Positions 9,489 to 19,615 are shown, counted from the stretch's first letter. The stretch: DNA of 64,000 nt from an uncultured Pelagibacteraceae bacterium (GCA_902596325.1 CACJTN010000003.1:1-64000); one strand, 5' to 3'. Numbers and translations: made by a program. The notes: a model not told the origin generated them from the sequence alone.

Positions 9489-10082
9489 ATGACTTTTGAG
9501 CTTCCAAAACTTGATTATGCTAAAAACGCTTTAGCGCCTATCATGTCAGAAGAAACTTTAGATCTTCATTACGGAAAACATCATCAAACTTACATTACAA
9601 ATTTAAATAATTTTATTAAAGATACTGATATGGCTGGCATGTCATTAGAGGAAATTGTTCATAATTCTTCAAAAGATAAATCAAAAGTAGGTATTTTTAA
9701 TAATGCAAGCCAGCATTGGAATCATGAATTGTTTTGGAAATGCATGAAGCCAAATGGGGGAGGTTCCATGCCAAAAAAACTAGAGGATCGAATAAAGTCT
9801 GATTTAGGAAGTGTTGAGGAGTTTAAAAAACAATTTATTCAGGCAGGAATTACTCAATTTGGTTCAGGTTGGTGCTGGTTATCAATTGACGAAAATAATA
9901 AATTAGTAGTGAGCAAAACGCCTAACGCTGAAAACCCTCTAATACATAACATGAAACCAATATTGGGTTGTGATGTATGGGAGCACTCTTATTATGTAGA
10001 TTACAGAAATAGAAGACCAGAATATCTTGAAAATTTCTTCGAGAAATTAGTTAATTGGGAGTTTGTAGAATCTCATCTATAA
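9489..10082 (+). CDS. sodB: Superoxide dismutase (Fe/Mn)
   Basis: FELPKLDYAKNALAPIMSEETLDLHYGKHHQTYI, GSGWCWL, DVWEHSYYVDYRNRRPEYLENF. Confidence 0.97.
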   Translation: MTFELPKLDYAKNALAPIMSEETLDLHYGKHHQTYITNLNNFIKDTDMAGMSLEEIVHNSSKDKSKVGIFNNASQHWNHELFWKCMKPNGGGSMPKKLEDRIKSDLGSVEEFKKQFIQAGITQFGSGWCWLSIDENNKLVVSKTPNAENPLIHNMKPILGCDVWEHSYYVDYRNRRPEYLENFFEKLVNWEFVESHL

Positions 10083-10196
10083 TTTACCAAACCCAAAAAA
10101 AGCTCCAATAATTATAATTAACCAAATAATTCCTTTAATTAAAAAAAAGGAAAAACCACCTATTAACAAATATTTTTTTAATTTCTTTTTTAACAT
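10077..10196 (-). CDS. Small single-TM protein (39 aa), not in the ORF track
   Basis: Manual translation MLKKKLKKYLLIGGFSFFLIKGIIWLIIIIGAFFGFGKL*. Fills the sodB-M23 gap; basic N-terminus plus one TM. Confidence 0.45.
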   Translation of the reverse strand: MLKKKLKKYLLIGGFSFFLIKGIIWLIIIIGAFFGFGKL

Positions 10197-10197
10197 C

Positions 10198-10995
10198 TTA
10201 ATTTAAAATAGTCATAGGATCCAATCTAGTTTGAAACCAATTCACTCTAAAATCTAAGTGAGGCCCAGTTGATCTTCCAGTCGATCCAACTGTTCCAATG
10301 ACTTCTCCTTGGTTAATTTCATCACCAACATTAACCATTACCTTTTCAAGATGTGAATATATTGTAGAAATTCCATGACCATGATCCATGATTATTGTAC
10401 CGCCAGTATAATATAAATCATCTTCAGCCATGGTAATTATACCAGAGCCTGATGATTTAATTTTTGTCCCTTTTTTTGCAGCAATATCAATTCCGTAATG
10501 AGGCCATTTTGGTTTTCCATTTAATATTCTTTGACTTCCATAAACTCCTGTAACAATTCCTTTTACGGGCATTATAAATTGGTTTTTGAAAAAAATTAGA
10601 TCAGAATTAATAGCTCTTGCTTTTCCAATTCTGTTATTTTCTTCTTTAATTCTATTATAAACCTCTTCTGGAGGTGTTACTTTTTTTTCATCTAAACCAT
10701 CTATTCTCTGAATTTGATATTTTCTTTTATAAATTTTTTTTGTAATTTTTTCTGTTTTTCCATTCAATATTTTTGTGACTACTAAATCAAATTTTCTGTC
10801 TCTATCAATGCCAAATACAAAAAAACCATCTTTTGAAACCTTTACCTCTTTTTTATCAATGTATATTTTTGAATTAGTTTCCGTTTGTCCTACAATAAAA
10901 TGCCCTTGCATAAACTTACCATTAAATTCAATTGCTAATGAATTTGAGAAAATAAAAATAGAAACCAATAAGTATTTTATTATTTTGCTGTCCAT
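10198..10995 (-). CDS. M23 family metallopeptidase (LytM domain)
   Basis: PHYGIDIAAKKGTKIKSSGSGIITMAEDDLYYTGGTIIMDHGHGISTIYSHL...GEVIGTVGSTGRSTGPHLDFRV. Confidence 0.92.
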   Translation of the reverse strand: MDSKIIKYLLVSIFIFSNSLAIEFNGKFMQGHFIVGQTETNSKIYIDKKEVKVSKDGFFVFGIDRDRKFDLVVTKILNGKTEKITKKIYKRKYQIQRIDGLDEKKVTPPEEVYNRIKEENNRIGKARAINSDLIFFKNQFIMPVKGIVTGVYGSQRILNGKPKWPHYGIDIAAKKGTKIKSSGSGIITMAEDDLYYTGGTIIMDHGHGISTIYSHLEKVMVNVGDEINQGEVIGTVGSTGRSTGPHLDFRVNWFQTRLDPMTILN

Positions 10996-11747
10996 CCACC
11001 ATCTACTAACAATGAAGTTCCTGTAATCATTGATGCTGCGTCAGAAGCAAGAAAAACTACTGTTGATGCGATTTCTGACATTTCTGCAAATCTACCTAAA
11101 GGAATATTATTCAAAGTTTCTTTTTTAAATTTCTTATTCTTTAAAAATTTTGAAGTTAAAGGTGTTACAACAAAAGTTGGGCACACTGTATTAACTCTAA
11201 TATTATATTTCGCTAAGTCGATTGCCATACCTTTAGTTAACCCCTCTAAACCATGTTTATTCATATTATAAACACTTCTAATAGGCCCTCCAACATGACC
11301 CATTTGAGATGACATATTAACAATCGATCCGCCTATTTTTTTTCGGTTTTTTGTCTTTAACATCTTTAAAGTACATAACTGAGCGAGGTTGAACGCTGCT
11401 ACATTATTTATTTTAACCATGTATTCCATGTTTGATCTTTTAACTTTTGTAAAATGCTCAGGAAAATTGGTCCCCGCATTGTTAATCAATACATCAATCC
11501 TAGGAATTTTATCAATAATAGATTTAATTTGACCATAATCAGTTACATCACAAAGGTAACTTTTACATTCAACTTTGAATTTTTTTATAATTTTTGAGAC
11601 TTGATTTAAATCTTTCTGAGTACGGCTTATTATTACTAAATTAGCACCTGCCTCCGCTAATGCAATTGCACAAGCCTTACCAAGACCTTTGCCTGCTCCA
11701 GTTACTAATGCAACTTTATTTTTTAGGTTATATTTTTTTAAATACAT
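10980..11747 (-). CDS. Short-chain dehydrogenase/reductase
   Basis: VTGAGKGLGKACA, NNAG, Ser-Tyr-Lys (YNMNKHGLEGL), C-terminal GTSLLVDGGWTAK. Confidence 0.93.
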   Translation of the reverse strand: MYLKKYNLKNKVALVTGAGKGLGKACAIALAEAGANLVIISRTQKDLNQVSKIIKKFKVECKSYLCDVTDYGQIKSIIDKIPRIDVLINNAGTNFPEHFTKVKRSNMEYMVKINNVAAFNLAQLCTLKMLKTKNRKKIGGSIVNMSSQMGHVGGPIRSVYNMNKHGLEGLTKGMAIDLAKYNIRVNTVCPTFVVTPLTSKFLKNKKFKKETLNNIPLGRFAEMSEIASTVVFLASDAASMITGTSLLVDGGWTAK

Positions 11748-11748
11748 T

Positions 11749-12327
11749 CTATATGAATAACTTTATATCAGTATAAATCAATTCAATTGCAACAAAGAGT
11801 ATTGCTAATAATCCAAGCCATGCAATCCATTTATATTTTTTAATCCACTGCGATATTAAATTTGCAGCAACAGCCATTAGTGCAATAGATAAAACTAAAC
11901 CAAATATTAGTAAATAATAATGATCTTTTGCAGCTCCAGCTACTGCTAATACGTTGTCTAAACTCATTGTTACATCGGCAATAATGATAGTAGTAATAGC
12001 TTTAAAAAAGCTAGTATTTTTTACAGACGGATTTTTTTCTTCAGAGGCATTTCCTTTAACTACATCTACATAAAGTTTGTAACATACATAAAGTAGAAGT
12101 ACTCCACCTATTAGTCTTAAACCAGTAATCTGAAGAAGGTATGCTGTAATTAATGTAAAGATAATTCTTAGAACAATTGCAGCTCCAATACCCCAAAAAA
12201 TAATTTTTTTTCTTTGTTCGTTTGGAAATTGTGATGCAACCATACCAATTATTATTGCATTATCTCCTGCTAAAACTAAATCTAATAAAATTATTTGAAT
12301 AAAAATAAGAATCTGCTCAGTTAACAT
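11749..12327 (-). CDS. TerC/YjbE family integral membrane protein
   Basis: DLVLAGDNAIIIGM and ADVTMSLDNVLAVAGAA TerC motifs. Confidence 0.9.
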   Translation of the reverse strand: MLTEQILIFIQIILLDLVLAGDNAIIIGMVASQFPNEQRKKIIFWGIGAAIVLRIIFTLITAYLLQITGLRLIGGVLLLYVCYKLYVDVVKGNASEEKNPSVKNTSFFKAITTIIIADVTMSLDNVLAVAGAAKDHYYLLIFGLVLSIALMAVAANLISQWIKKYKWIAWLGLLAILFVAIELIYTDIKLFI

Positions 12328-13920
12328 TAACTGTTCAGTATCATATCAGCACCCTTTTCGGCAATCATAATTGTAGGAGCATTTGTATTACCAGATGTTA
12401 TATTTGGCATAATAGATGCATCGATAACTCTTAAATTGTTAATACCATGAACTTTTAATTCATCTGATACAACTGCGTCGTTATCATTTCCCATTTTACA
12501 TGTTCCTACAGGATGAAATATTGTTTGAGCATAGTGACTGCAAGCTTTTACAATTTCCTCTCCATCTTGGATATGTGCCCCTGGTCTAAATTCCTCTGGC
12601 TCATATTTTTTAAATTCATCTGTTTCCATAACAATTTTTCTAATTAATTTTATGCCGTCTGCTGCAACTTTTCGATCTTCCTCAGTTGATAAATAATTCA
12701 TTTTAATTTTTGGATTATCTCTAGAATCTGAACTTATTATGTTAATTTCTCCTCTACTTGTTGGTCTAATGTTTGCAACTGTTGGAGTAAATGCATTAAA
12801 ATCATGAAGGTTTGCACCACCAAGTTTATCAGTGCTAATTGGCTGTATATGAAATTGTAAATTAGGAGTTTCTCTATTTTCATCACTCTTAGCAAAACCA
12901 CAAAGTTGACTTGCCCCCATAGTCATTGGACCCCTTCTCGCAAAAACATATTCTAAACCTATTAAAAGTTTTCCAAATACACTATTAATTTTTTTATTTA
13001 ATGTTTTGATATTTTTGACCTTGTAAACAGGTCTAAACATTAAGTGATCTTGTAAATTTTTACCTACGCCTTTTAAATCATTTACTATTTCTAAACCTAA
13101 ATTTTTAAGTTTAGAACTTTCTCCTATACCAGAGGTTTGTAATATTTGTGGACTTCCTATTGATCCAGCACTTAGTATTATTTCTTTATTGGCTTTTACT
13201 GTAAATTTTTTGTCTCCTTTTAAATAATTAACACTCACAGCCTTTTTATTTTCAAAATTAATTTTTTGCACATGACATTTAGTTTCTATTTTTAAATTAT
13301 TATTTTTTGATTGGATTTAAATACCCAACAGCAGCACTACATCTTAGACCATTTCTTTCCGTTACTTGAAAATAACCACAACCAAAATTATCTCCTTTAT
13401 TGAAATCATCTACCTTAGGTATTCCAACTTCTGATGCTGCGTTTTGAAATACATCTAAAATATCTAATGTAATTCTTTGATCAGAAACAGCCAAAGGTCC
13501 ACCTTTTCCGTGAAACTCACTAGCACCTCTCTCTTGGTCTTCTGCTTTTATAAAATATGGAAGTACTTCTCTCCAACTCCAACCTTTATTGCCTAACTGT
13601 CTCCAAATATCGTAATCTTGCTCCTGCCCCCTTATATAAAGAAGACCATTTATAGAGGAACTTCCTCCTAAAGTTTTACCTCTAGGGTAGGGTATTGATA
13701 CATTTTCCATTGTTTCATCTGGTTCTGTTTTATAGCACCAATCTGTTTTTGGATTATGCATAGTTTTATAGTAACCAACTGGAATATGGATCCATGGATA
13801 ACTATCGTTGCCGCCAGCTTCAATTAAAAGAACTTTGTATTTTCCAGAATTAATTATTCTATTTGTTAAAACACAACCTGCAGAACCTGCTCCTATAATT
13901 ACGTAATCAAACTCTTCCAT
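12327..13920 (-). pseudogene. GMC family oxidoreductase (choline dehydrogenase-like), split by a frameshift at about 13303-13308
   Basis: N-terminal ORF 13300..13920 (YVIIGAGSAGCVLTNRI...GKTLGGSSSINGLLYIRG) and C-terminal ORF 12327..13271 (LSAGSIGSPQILQTSGIG...HPVGTCKMG...NTNAPTIMIAEKGADMI) together form one GMC protein. Reading frames meet at an A6 run. Confidence 0.85.
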
Positions 13921-14030
13921 AACTAATTATAATCGTTTTTTGACATAAAATTAAACGATTTGTCTCTTGTAACATATGATTTTTTTTGAGAGGATATGGA
14001 AGTTAAATTTAACGAGAAAGAGGGAAAATA

Positions 14031-15122
14031 ATGAAAAAAATCATTTCATTTATATTTGGTGTGGCTCTAGTGCTTGGCTTTATGTCAAATGCTAATGCTA
14101 AAACACTAAAATGTCAGACAGTCCTTAACACTAAAGCTGATGAAGTTAAAATGTTAAAAGACTTTACTGACACTGTAACGACTCTTACTGATGGATCTTT
14201 AAAATTTGAAATTTTACCAGCAGGTGCGGTCGTTGGAGTAAAAGAAACTTTAGATGCAGTAGATAAAGGACTTATTGACTGCGGATTTGCATGGACTCAC
14301 TATTGGTCAGGTGATCACCCTGCTGCTATGTTATTTGGTTCGCCAGTAGCTGGTGGTGGAGTTGGTATTGACAACATAGCGTTCTTATCATGGTTCCAAT
14401 ATGGTGGTGGTAAAGAACTATATGACAGACTATGGAAAGAAATGGGTAGAGACATAAAAGGATTTATGATTCAACCAGTTGGACCAGAAGCTTTAGGTTG
14501 GTTTCCAAAACCAATTAAAAATATGGCTGACTTTAGAAAATATAAATTCAGAACGCCTCCAGGAATTCCAGGTCAAACTTATAAAGACATTGGTATAGCA
14601 TCTGTTGCAATGGGTGGTGGAGATATTCTTCCAGCACTAGAAGCAGGTACAATTGATGCTGCTGAGTGGTGTTGTCCAAAACCAGATTTAACATTTGGTT
14701 TCCAAAAAGTATTAAAGCACTACTATCTACAAGGTTTACACCAAGTAGTCGTTAATGCTGACTTTTACATTACTGGAAAAACATACAACGCAATGACTGC
14801 TCACGAGAAAAAATCTCTTGAGGTAGCTGCAAACGCTTCATTAGCTAAATCTTTAAGCTACAGAATCTATGAAAATGGAAAAGCACTTAGAGAGTTAACT
14901 ACTAAGCATGGAGTAATTTTAGAAGATACTCCAACAGACTATTTCAGTGAATATATGGCAGCTGCAAAAGCGTCATTAAATAAAAATGCAAAAGAAAATG
15001 CTTTTTTTAATGAGGTATACGACTCTATGAAAGAGTTTGCTGATATTGCAGTTCCTTATTGGAGTGGTGCACAAATGTCTAATGCTAAGCTAGGAATGGC
15101 TCACGCGGCGACATTAAAGTAA
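14031..15122 (+). CDS. dctP: TRAP transporter substrate-binding protein (DctP family)
   Basis: Signal peptide; KFEILPAGAVVGVKETLDAVDKGLIDCGF, GDILPALEAGTIDAAEW. Followed by DctQ and DctM. Confidence 0.93.
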   Translation: MKKIISFIFGVALVLGFMSNANAKTLKCQTVLNTKADEVKMLKDFTDTVTTLTDGSLKFEILPAGAVVGVKETLDAVDKGLIDCGFAWTHYWSGDHPAAMLFGSPVAGGGVGIDNIAFLSWFQYGGGKELYDRLWKEMGRDIKGFMIQPVGPEALGWFPKPIKNMADFRKYKFRTPPGIPGQTYKDIGIASVAMGGGDILPALEAGTIDAAEWCCPKPDLTFGFQKVLKHYYLQGLHQVVVNADFYITGKTYNAMTAHEKKSLEVAANASLAKSLSYRIYENGKALRELTTKHGVILEDTPTDYFSEYMAAAKASLNKNAKENAFFNEVYDSMKEFADIAVPYWSGAQMSNAKLGMAHAATLK

Positions 15123-15144
15123 TCAGTAATTATCTTGATTTAAT

Positions 15145-15171
15145 TAGAGCGGACTTCTACAGTCCGCTCTA
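15145..15171 (+). promoter_or_regulatory. Strong intercistronic hairpin between dctP and dctQ
   Basis: Perfect 11-bp stem TAGAGCGGACT-(TCTAC)-AGTCCGCTCTA followed by GTTTTAATAA. Confidence 0.85.
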
Positions 15172-15187
15172 GTTTTAATAAATATTT

Positions 15188-15802
15188 ATGTCAGAGAAAC
15201 CATCAAAGTTAGATATTTCAGATGAAATGATTGCTGAAAGGCGGGGTGGTTCTGATAAAATGCCAGATGACATGCCGTCATGGATGGCAAACACCATAAT
15301 TAAAATTGACAAATTCAGTAAAATAGTTGGAAACATTGTTTGTTGGATATTAGTCCCCTTAATATTTGCAATGACATATGAAGTTCTAGCAAGAAAATTA
15401 TTTTTAGCACCTACAATATGGGCGTACGACATAAGTAGATTTTTATATGGAGCATTATTTATGTTGGGTGCAGGTTATGCTTTGTCAAAAGGTGTTCATA
15501 TAAGAGCAGATTTTTTATACAGAAATTTTAAAACCAAAAACCAAGGTTCAATAGATTTTTGGTTGTATATACTATTTTATTTTCCGGGATTAATTATTTT
15601 TTTATACATGACTATAGGTTTTGTTGAGGAGTCTATAAGAAGAGGTGAGAGGGGAATGGATACTACATGGATGCCATACATGTGGCCGATCAAAACATGT
15701 TTATTACTCGGAATTATATTTTTACTTATTCAGGGAATTTCAGAAGTCTTAAAAAGTTATTGGGCAGCCAAAAAAGGTGAGTGGCCAGGTCAGAAAAAAT
15801 GA
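15188..15802 (+). CDS. dctQ: TRAP transporter small permease (DctQ)
   Basis: 4-TM protein between dctP and dctM; LARKLFLAPTIWAYDISRFLYGALFMLGAGYALSKGVHIRADF. Confidence 0.9.
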   Translation: MSEKPSKLDISDEMIAERRGGSDKMPDDMPSWMANTIIKIDKFSKIVGNIVCWILVPLIFAMTYEVLARKLFLAPTIWAYDISRFLYGALFMLGAGYALSKGVHIRADFLYRNFKTKNQGSIDFWLYILFYFPGLIIFLYMTIGFVEESIRRGERGMDTTWMPYMWPIKTCLLLGIIFLLIQGISEVLKSYWAAKKGEWPGQKK

Positions 15803-17133
15803 TAGCAGAATTAATTGATCCAGCAATATTAGGTTTTATTTTAGTTGGTGTAATGTTATTTGCGATATTTGTAGGTTTTCCAATATCATTTACTTTAATA
15901 TTTCTTGGTTTTGTTTTTGGTTATTTAGGGTTTGGAAAATTAGTTTTTTATTTAATGACACTACAGTTTTCTATGGTTATGACGGAGCAAACTCTAGCCG
16001 CCGTACCACTCTTTGTGTTTATGGGAATCATGATGGAGCAAGCTGGTTTAATGGAAAGATTGTTCTCAGCTTTTCAATTGATGCTCTCAAGAGTTAGAGG
16101 CTCTTTATATTATGCAGTACTATTTGTTTCTGTAATATTTGCTGCAGCTACAGGAATAGTTGGAGCGTCAGTAACAATTCTTGGAATTATGGCAGCAAAA
16201 TCAATGAACAAGTCTAGTTATGATGTAAGACTAGCTGCGGGAACTATTACAGCAGGAGGTACCTTAGGGATTTTAATACCACCAAGTATTATGCTTGTAG
16301 TAATGGGTCCAATAATGGAAATTCCTGTGATTGATTTATTTGCAGCTGCAATTATTCCAGGAATATTGCTTGCATCTTTATATGCTGCATACACAACAAT
16401 AAGATGTATGCTAAATCCTAAATTAGGTCCTGTTCTTCCAGAAGATATGAGACCAACAAGCATGAAAGAAGTTTGGATTGAATTTTTCTTGGGTCTTGTT
16501 CCTCCAGCTGCATTAGTGTTTGCCGCATTAGGAAGTATTTTATTTGGATTTGCAACACCAACAGAGGCTGCTGGATGTGGTGCTATGGGAGCATTACTTT
16601 TATCTTTAGCTTATAAAAAACTAACACTACCTAAGTTACAAGAAGCTTTAGTTAAAACTTTAGAAATTACAGCATTAATAATGGTTTTAGTTGCTGCTTC
16701 TAATTTTTTTGGAGCTGTATTTGCACGATTAGGGACACCTACATTATTAACCGAGTTTTTATTAAGTTTAGAAATGAACAAATATTTAATACTTGCAATG
16801 ATAATGGTGATGATATTCCTTTTAGGTTGGCCGCTAGAATGGGTGCCAATTGTAATGATTATAATCCCGATAATCCTTCCGCTTGTTGAGGCACTTGGTT
16901 TCAACTTAACTTGGTTTGCAATACTTGTTGCAGTAAATTTACAAACCGCCTGGCTCTCACCTCCCGTAGCATTGTCAGCATATTTTTTAAAAGGTGTTGT
17001 GCCTGAATGGGATCTTAAAGATATTTATATTGGTATGATGCAATTTATGGTTCTTCAAATTTTTGGATTAATTCTAATAATAATATTTCCTAAAATTGCG
17101 CTTTGGTTACCAACTCTCTTATATGGACAGTAA
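15799..17133 (+). CDS. dctM: TRAP transporter large permease (DctM)
   Basis: AAVPLFVFMGIMMEQAGL, GTLGILIPPSIMLVVMG, TPTEAAGCGAMGA. Likely ATG 15799, overlapping the dctQ stop. Confidence 0.95.
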   Translation: MIAELIDPAILGFILVGVMLFAIFVGFPISFTLIFLGFVFGYLGFGKLVFYLMTLQFSMVMTEQTLAAVPLFVFMGIMMEQAGLMERLFSAFQLMLSRVRGSLYYAVLFVSVIFAAATGIVGASVTILGIMAAKSMNKSSYDVRLAAGTITAGGTLGILIPPSIMLVVMGPIMEIPVIDLFAAAIIPGILLASLYAAYTTIRCMLNPKLGPVLPEDMRPTSMKEVWIEFFLGLVPPAALVFAALGSILFGFATPTEAAGCGAMGALLLSLAYKKLTLPKLQEALVKTLEITALIMVLVAASNFFGAVFARLGTPTLLTEFLLSLEMNKYLILAMIMVMIFLLGWPLEWVPIVMIIIPIILPLVEALGFNLTWFAILVAVNLQTAWLSPPVALSAYFLKGVVPEWDLKDIYIGMMQFMVLQIFGLILIIIFPKIALWLPTLLYGQ

Positions 17134-17158
17134 TTAATATTTGTTTAATATAACCTAA

Positions 17159-18610
17159 GTGATTCAGGATAAATCTAGAAACTTAATTAATTGGGAAATT
17201 GTATCTGTTAATCCAAATGATAAAAATTGGAATTGGAAAGATTTATTTTGTTTTTGGGCTGTAAGTATTCAAAGCGTGATTGGTTTCTCACTTATAGCAT
17301 CACTTTATTTAGCATATGATTTAAATTTCATTGTTGTTTTTTATGGAGGTATATTTGCATCTATATTAGCTTTTATATTCTCAACCTATATCGGCAAGCC
17401 ATCCCAGAAATATGGTCTTCCATTCCCAGTAATTTTAAGAACATCGACTGGTGTGGTTGGTGCAAAATATATCGCTTTAATAAGAGGAATTGTCGGTATT
17501 TTTATGTTTGGTGTTCAAACATTTTTTATTTCAAAAGCAATTGGGTATTTATTAAGAATTCTTATTTTTTCAGTTAATAGAGAATTTATGGAAAATGAGA
17601 TACTTCTCACATTTTTTATGGGAATGAATTTAATTGATATTATCTCATTTATTTTTACTTTATATATTCAATATATTTTATTTAGCAAAGGACAACATTT
17701 TGTAAGATCGATAATAAGGTTCTCAAGCTATTTTGTTTATTTTGGTTTAGTAATTTTTTTAATGCTTATCACTGAGCACTTTCAAGATGTTATAAAATCT
17801 GTTGAATTAAGTCTGAATTATAAAAATTTCTTTTCGAAAAGTAATATTGCTCCGTTGATAACTGTGACTGGCACTTTATTTGCCTTTTACTCTATAATAA
17901 TTTTAAATTTCGGAGATTTTTCTAGATATGTAAAAAGTAATGATCAATTAATAAAAGGTAATTTAAGTTTAATACTAAATTTTATATTATTTTCTCTATT
18001 CGCAATTTTGATTATTTTAGGCGCGGATATAATTCTCTCAAAAAATGAGATTGAAGTTGACAGATTATTAACTAACCCTAACGATATTATAGGAAAATTA
18101 AATAATACATTTTTATCTACTGTTGTTATAATTTTTATAATTGTTGCTTCTTGTTCAACAAATTTGATTGCAAATTATATTCCTTCTCAAAATATCTTAA
18201 TAAATTTTTTACCAAATAAACTTAATTTAAATAACTCTGGTTTGATTATTATTATAATCTCTTTTTTTGTAGGGTTATTTTGGTTACCTATATTAAGTCA
18301 AATTGGAATTTTATCAATTTTAGATACATTGGGATCCTTTTTTGGTCCAATATTTGGTGTAATGATCGCTGATTATTTCATAATTAAAGGTTCAAATATA
18401 GAGAATAAGGATATTTACTCATTAGAGTCAAATGGAACATACTTCTATAGTAAAGGTTGGCATTTAAAAAGTTTGTACTCAATTTTTATAGGTTTTATTT
18501 TTGCATCATCTACAATATGGAACGTTAGTTTAAATTTTATACAGTCTTTTGCTTGGATAATTGGTGCAATTGTTGCATTTATTATTTATTATCTTCTAGC
18601 AAGCAAATAA
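17159..18610 (+). CDS. NCS1-family (cytosine/purine/hydantoin-like) permease
   Basis: 12-TM; NWKDLFCFWAVSIQS, KYGLPFPVILRTSTGVVGA, GPIFGVMIADYFIIKG. GTG start. Confidence 0.85.
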   Translation: MIQDKSRNLINWEIVSVNPNDKNWNWKDLFCFWAVSIQSVIGFSLIASLYLAYDLNFIVVFYGGIFASILAFIFSTYIGKPSQKYGLPFPVILRTSTGVVGAKYIALIRGIVGIFMFGVQTFFISKAIGYLLRILIFSVNREFMENEILLTFFMGMNLIDIISFIFTLYIQYILFSKGQHFVRSIIRFSSYFVYFGLVIFLMLITEHFQDVIKSVELSLNYKNFFSKSNIAPLITVTGTLFAFYSIIILNFGDFSRYVKSNDQLIKGNLSLILNFILFSLFAILIILGADIILSKNEIEVDRLLTNPNDIIGKLNNTFLSTVVIIFIIVASCSTNLIANYIPSQNILINFLPNKLNLNNSGLIIIIISFFVGLFWLPILSQIGILSILDTLGSFFGPIFGVMIADYFIIKGSNIENKDIYSLESNGTYFYSKGWHLKSLYSIFIGFIFASSTIWNVSLNFIQSFAWIIGAIVAFIIYYLLASK

Positions 18611-19614
18611 TGAAAGCTTTGGTATATACCGATATAGAAACAGTAGTTTATAAAGACTACAAGGATCCAATCATAAAGCCAGGTGAAAGTATAATTAAAG
18701 TTAATGCATCAGGTATTTGTGGGTCTGACATGCATGCCTATCACGGAAAAGATGAAAGAAGAGTTCCACCTTTAATATTAGGTCATGAAATTAGTGGAAT
18801 AGTTGAGGTTGGAAAAAATATTGGTCAAAAAGTTATAATAAATCCATTAATTAGTTGTGGAGATTGTCAATTTTGTAATTCTAATAACGAACATTTGTGT
18901 GAACAAAGAGCATTAATTGGAATGAATAAACCATTTGTTAAAGAGGGTGGTTTAGCTGAGTTCGTAGCAGTTCCAGATTCGAATATTAATAATTTACCAA
19001 ACAAATTAGATATAAAAAAAGCTGCCATATCTGAGCCTACAGCTGTATCTCTTCATGCAGTAGAATTGGGAGAAAAAAATTTAAGATTATCAATTAAAGA
19101 TGCAAATATTTTAATTATTGGTGGAGGTGCAATTGGAATTTTAAGTGCTTTAATTTTAGAAAATATAAAACAAAGTAATAATGTAACTCTTATAGAAATA
19201 AATAAAAAAAGATTAAAAGTGTGTGAAAACAATCTTAAATCAAAAGTAATTTCACCAAATTCTAAAGATTTGAAAATTAATTCATTTGATTTAATCATAG
19301 ATGCAGTAGGTAATGAAAAAACTCGTCAAATAGCAACTAAATTTGCTAAACCAGGAAGTGTTATAATTCATGCCGGATTAACAAATTCTGATGGCACGTT
19401 CGACTCTAGAAAAATCACATTGCAAGAAATATCCTTTATTGGGACATATTGTTATACAACTAGAGATTTTCAAAATACAATTAATTTTTTAAGTGATGGA
19501 CTAATTGGAGATTTAAATTGGATTGAATATAGGGAACTCAAAAATGGATCTGAAGCATTTAAGCAGATACATAATGGCACTTGTGCTGCTCCTAAGATTA
19601 TTTTAATACCCTAG
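18610..19614 (+). CDS. Zinc-dependent alcohol dehydrogenase (MDR family)
   Basis: GICGSDMHAYHG, PLILGHEISGIV, CGDCQFCNSNNEHLC, VLIIGGGAIG-like Rossmann motif. ATG overlaps the NCS1 stop (TAATG). Confidence 0.92.
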   Translation: MKALVYTDIETVVYKDYKDPIIKPGESIIKVNASGICGSDMHAYHGKDERRVPPLILGHEISGIVEVGKNIGQKVIINPLISCGDCQFCNSNNEHLCEQRALIGMNKPFVKEGGLAEFVAVPDSNINNLPNKLDIKKAAISEPTAVSLHAVELGEKNLRLSIKDANILIIGGGAIGILSALILENIKQSNNVTLIEINKKRLKVCENNLKSKVISPNSKDLKINSFDLIIDAVGNEKTRQIATKFAKPGSVIIHAGLTNSDGTFDSRKITLQEISFIGTYCYTTRDFQNTINFLSDGLIGDLNWIEYRELKNGSEAFKQIHNGTCAAPKIILIP

Positions 19615-19615
19615 A

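Noticed and set aside
18553-18609. N-terminal extension of the Zn-alcohol dehydrogenase
   Set aside because: Overlaps the NCS1 permease C-terminus out of frame; ATG at 18610 fits the family N-terminus.
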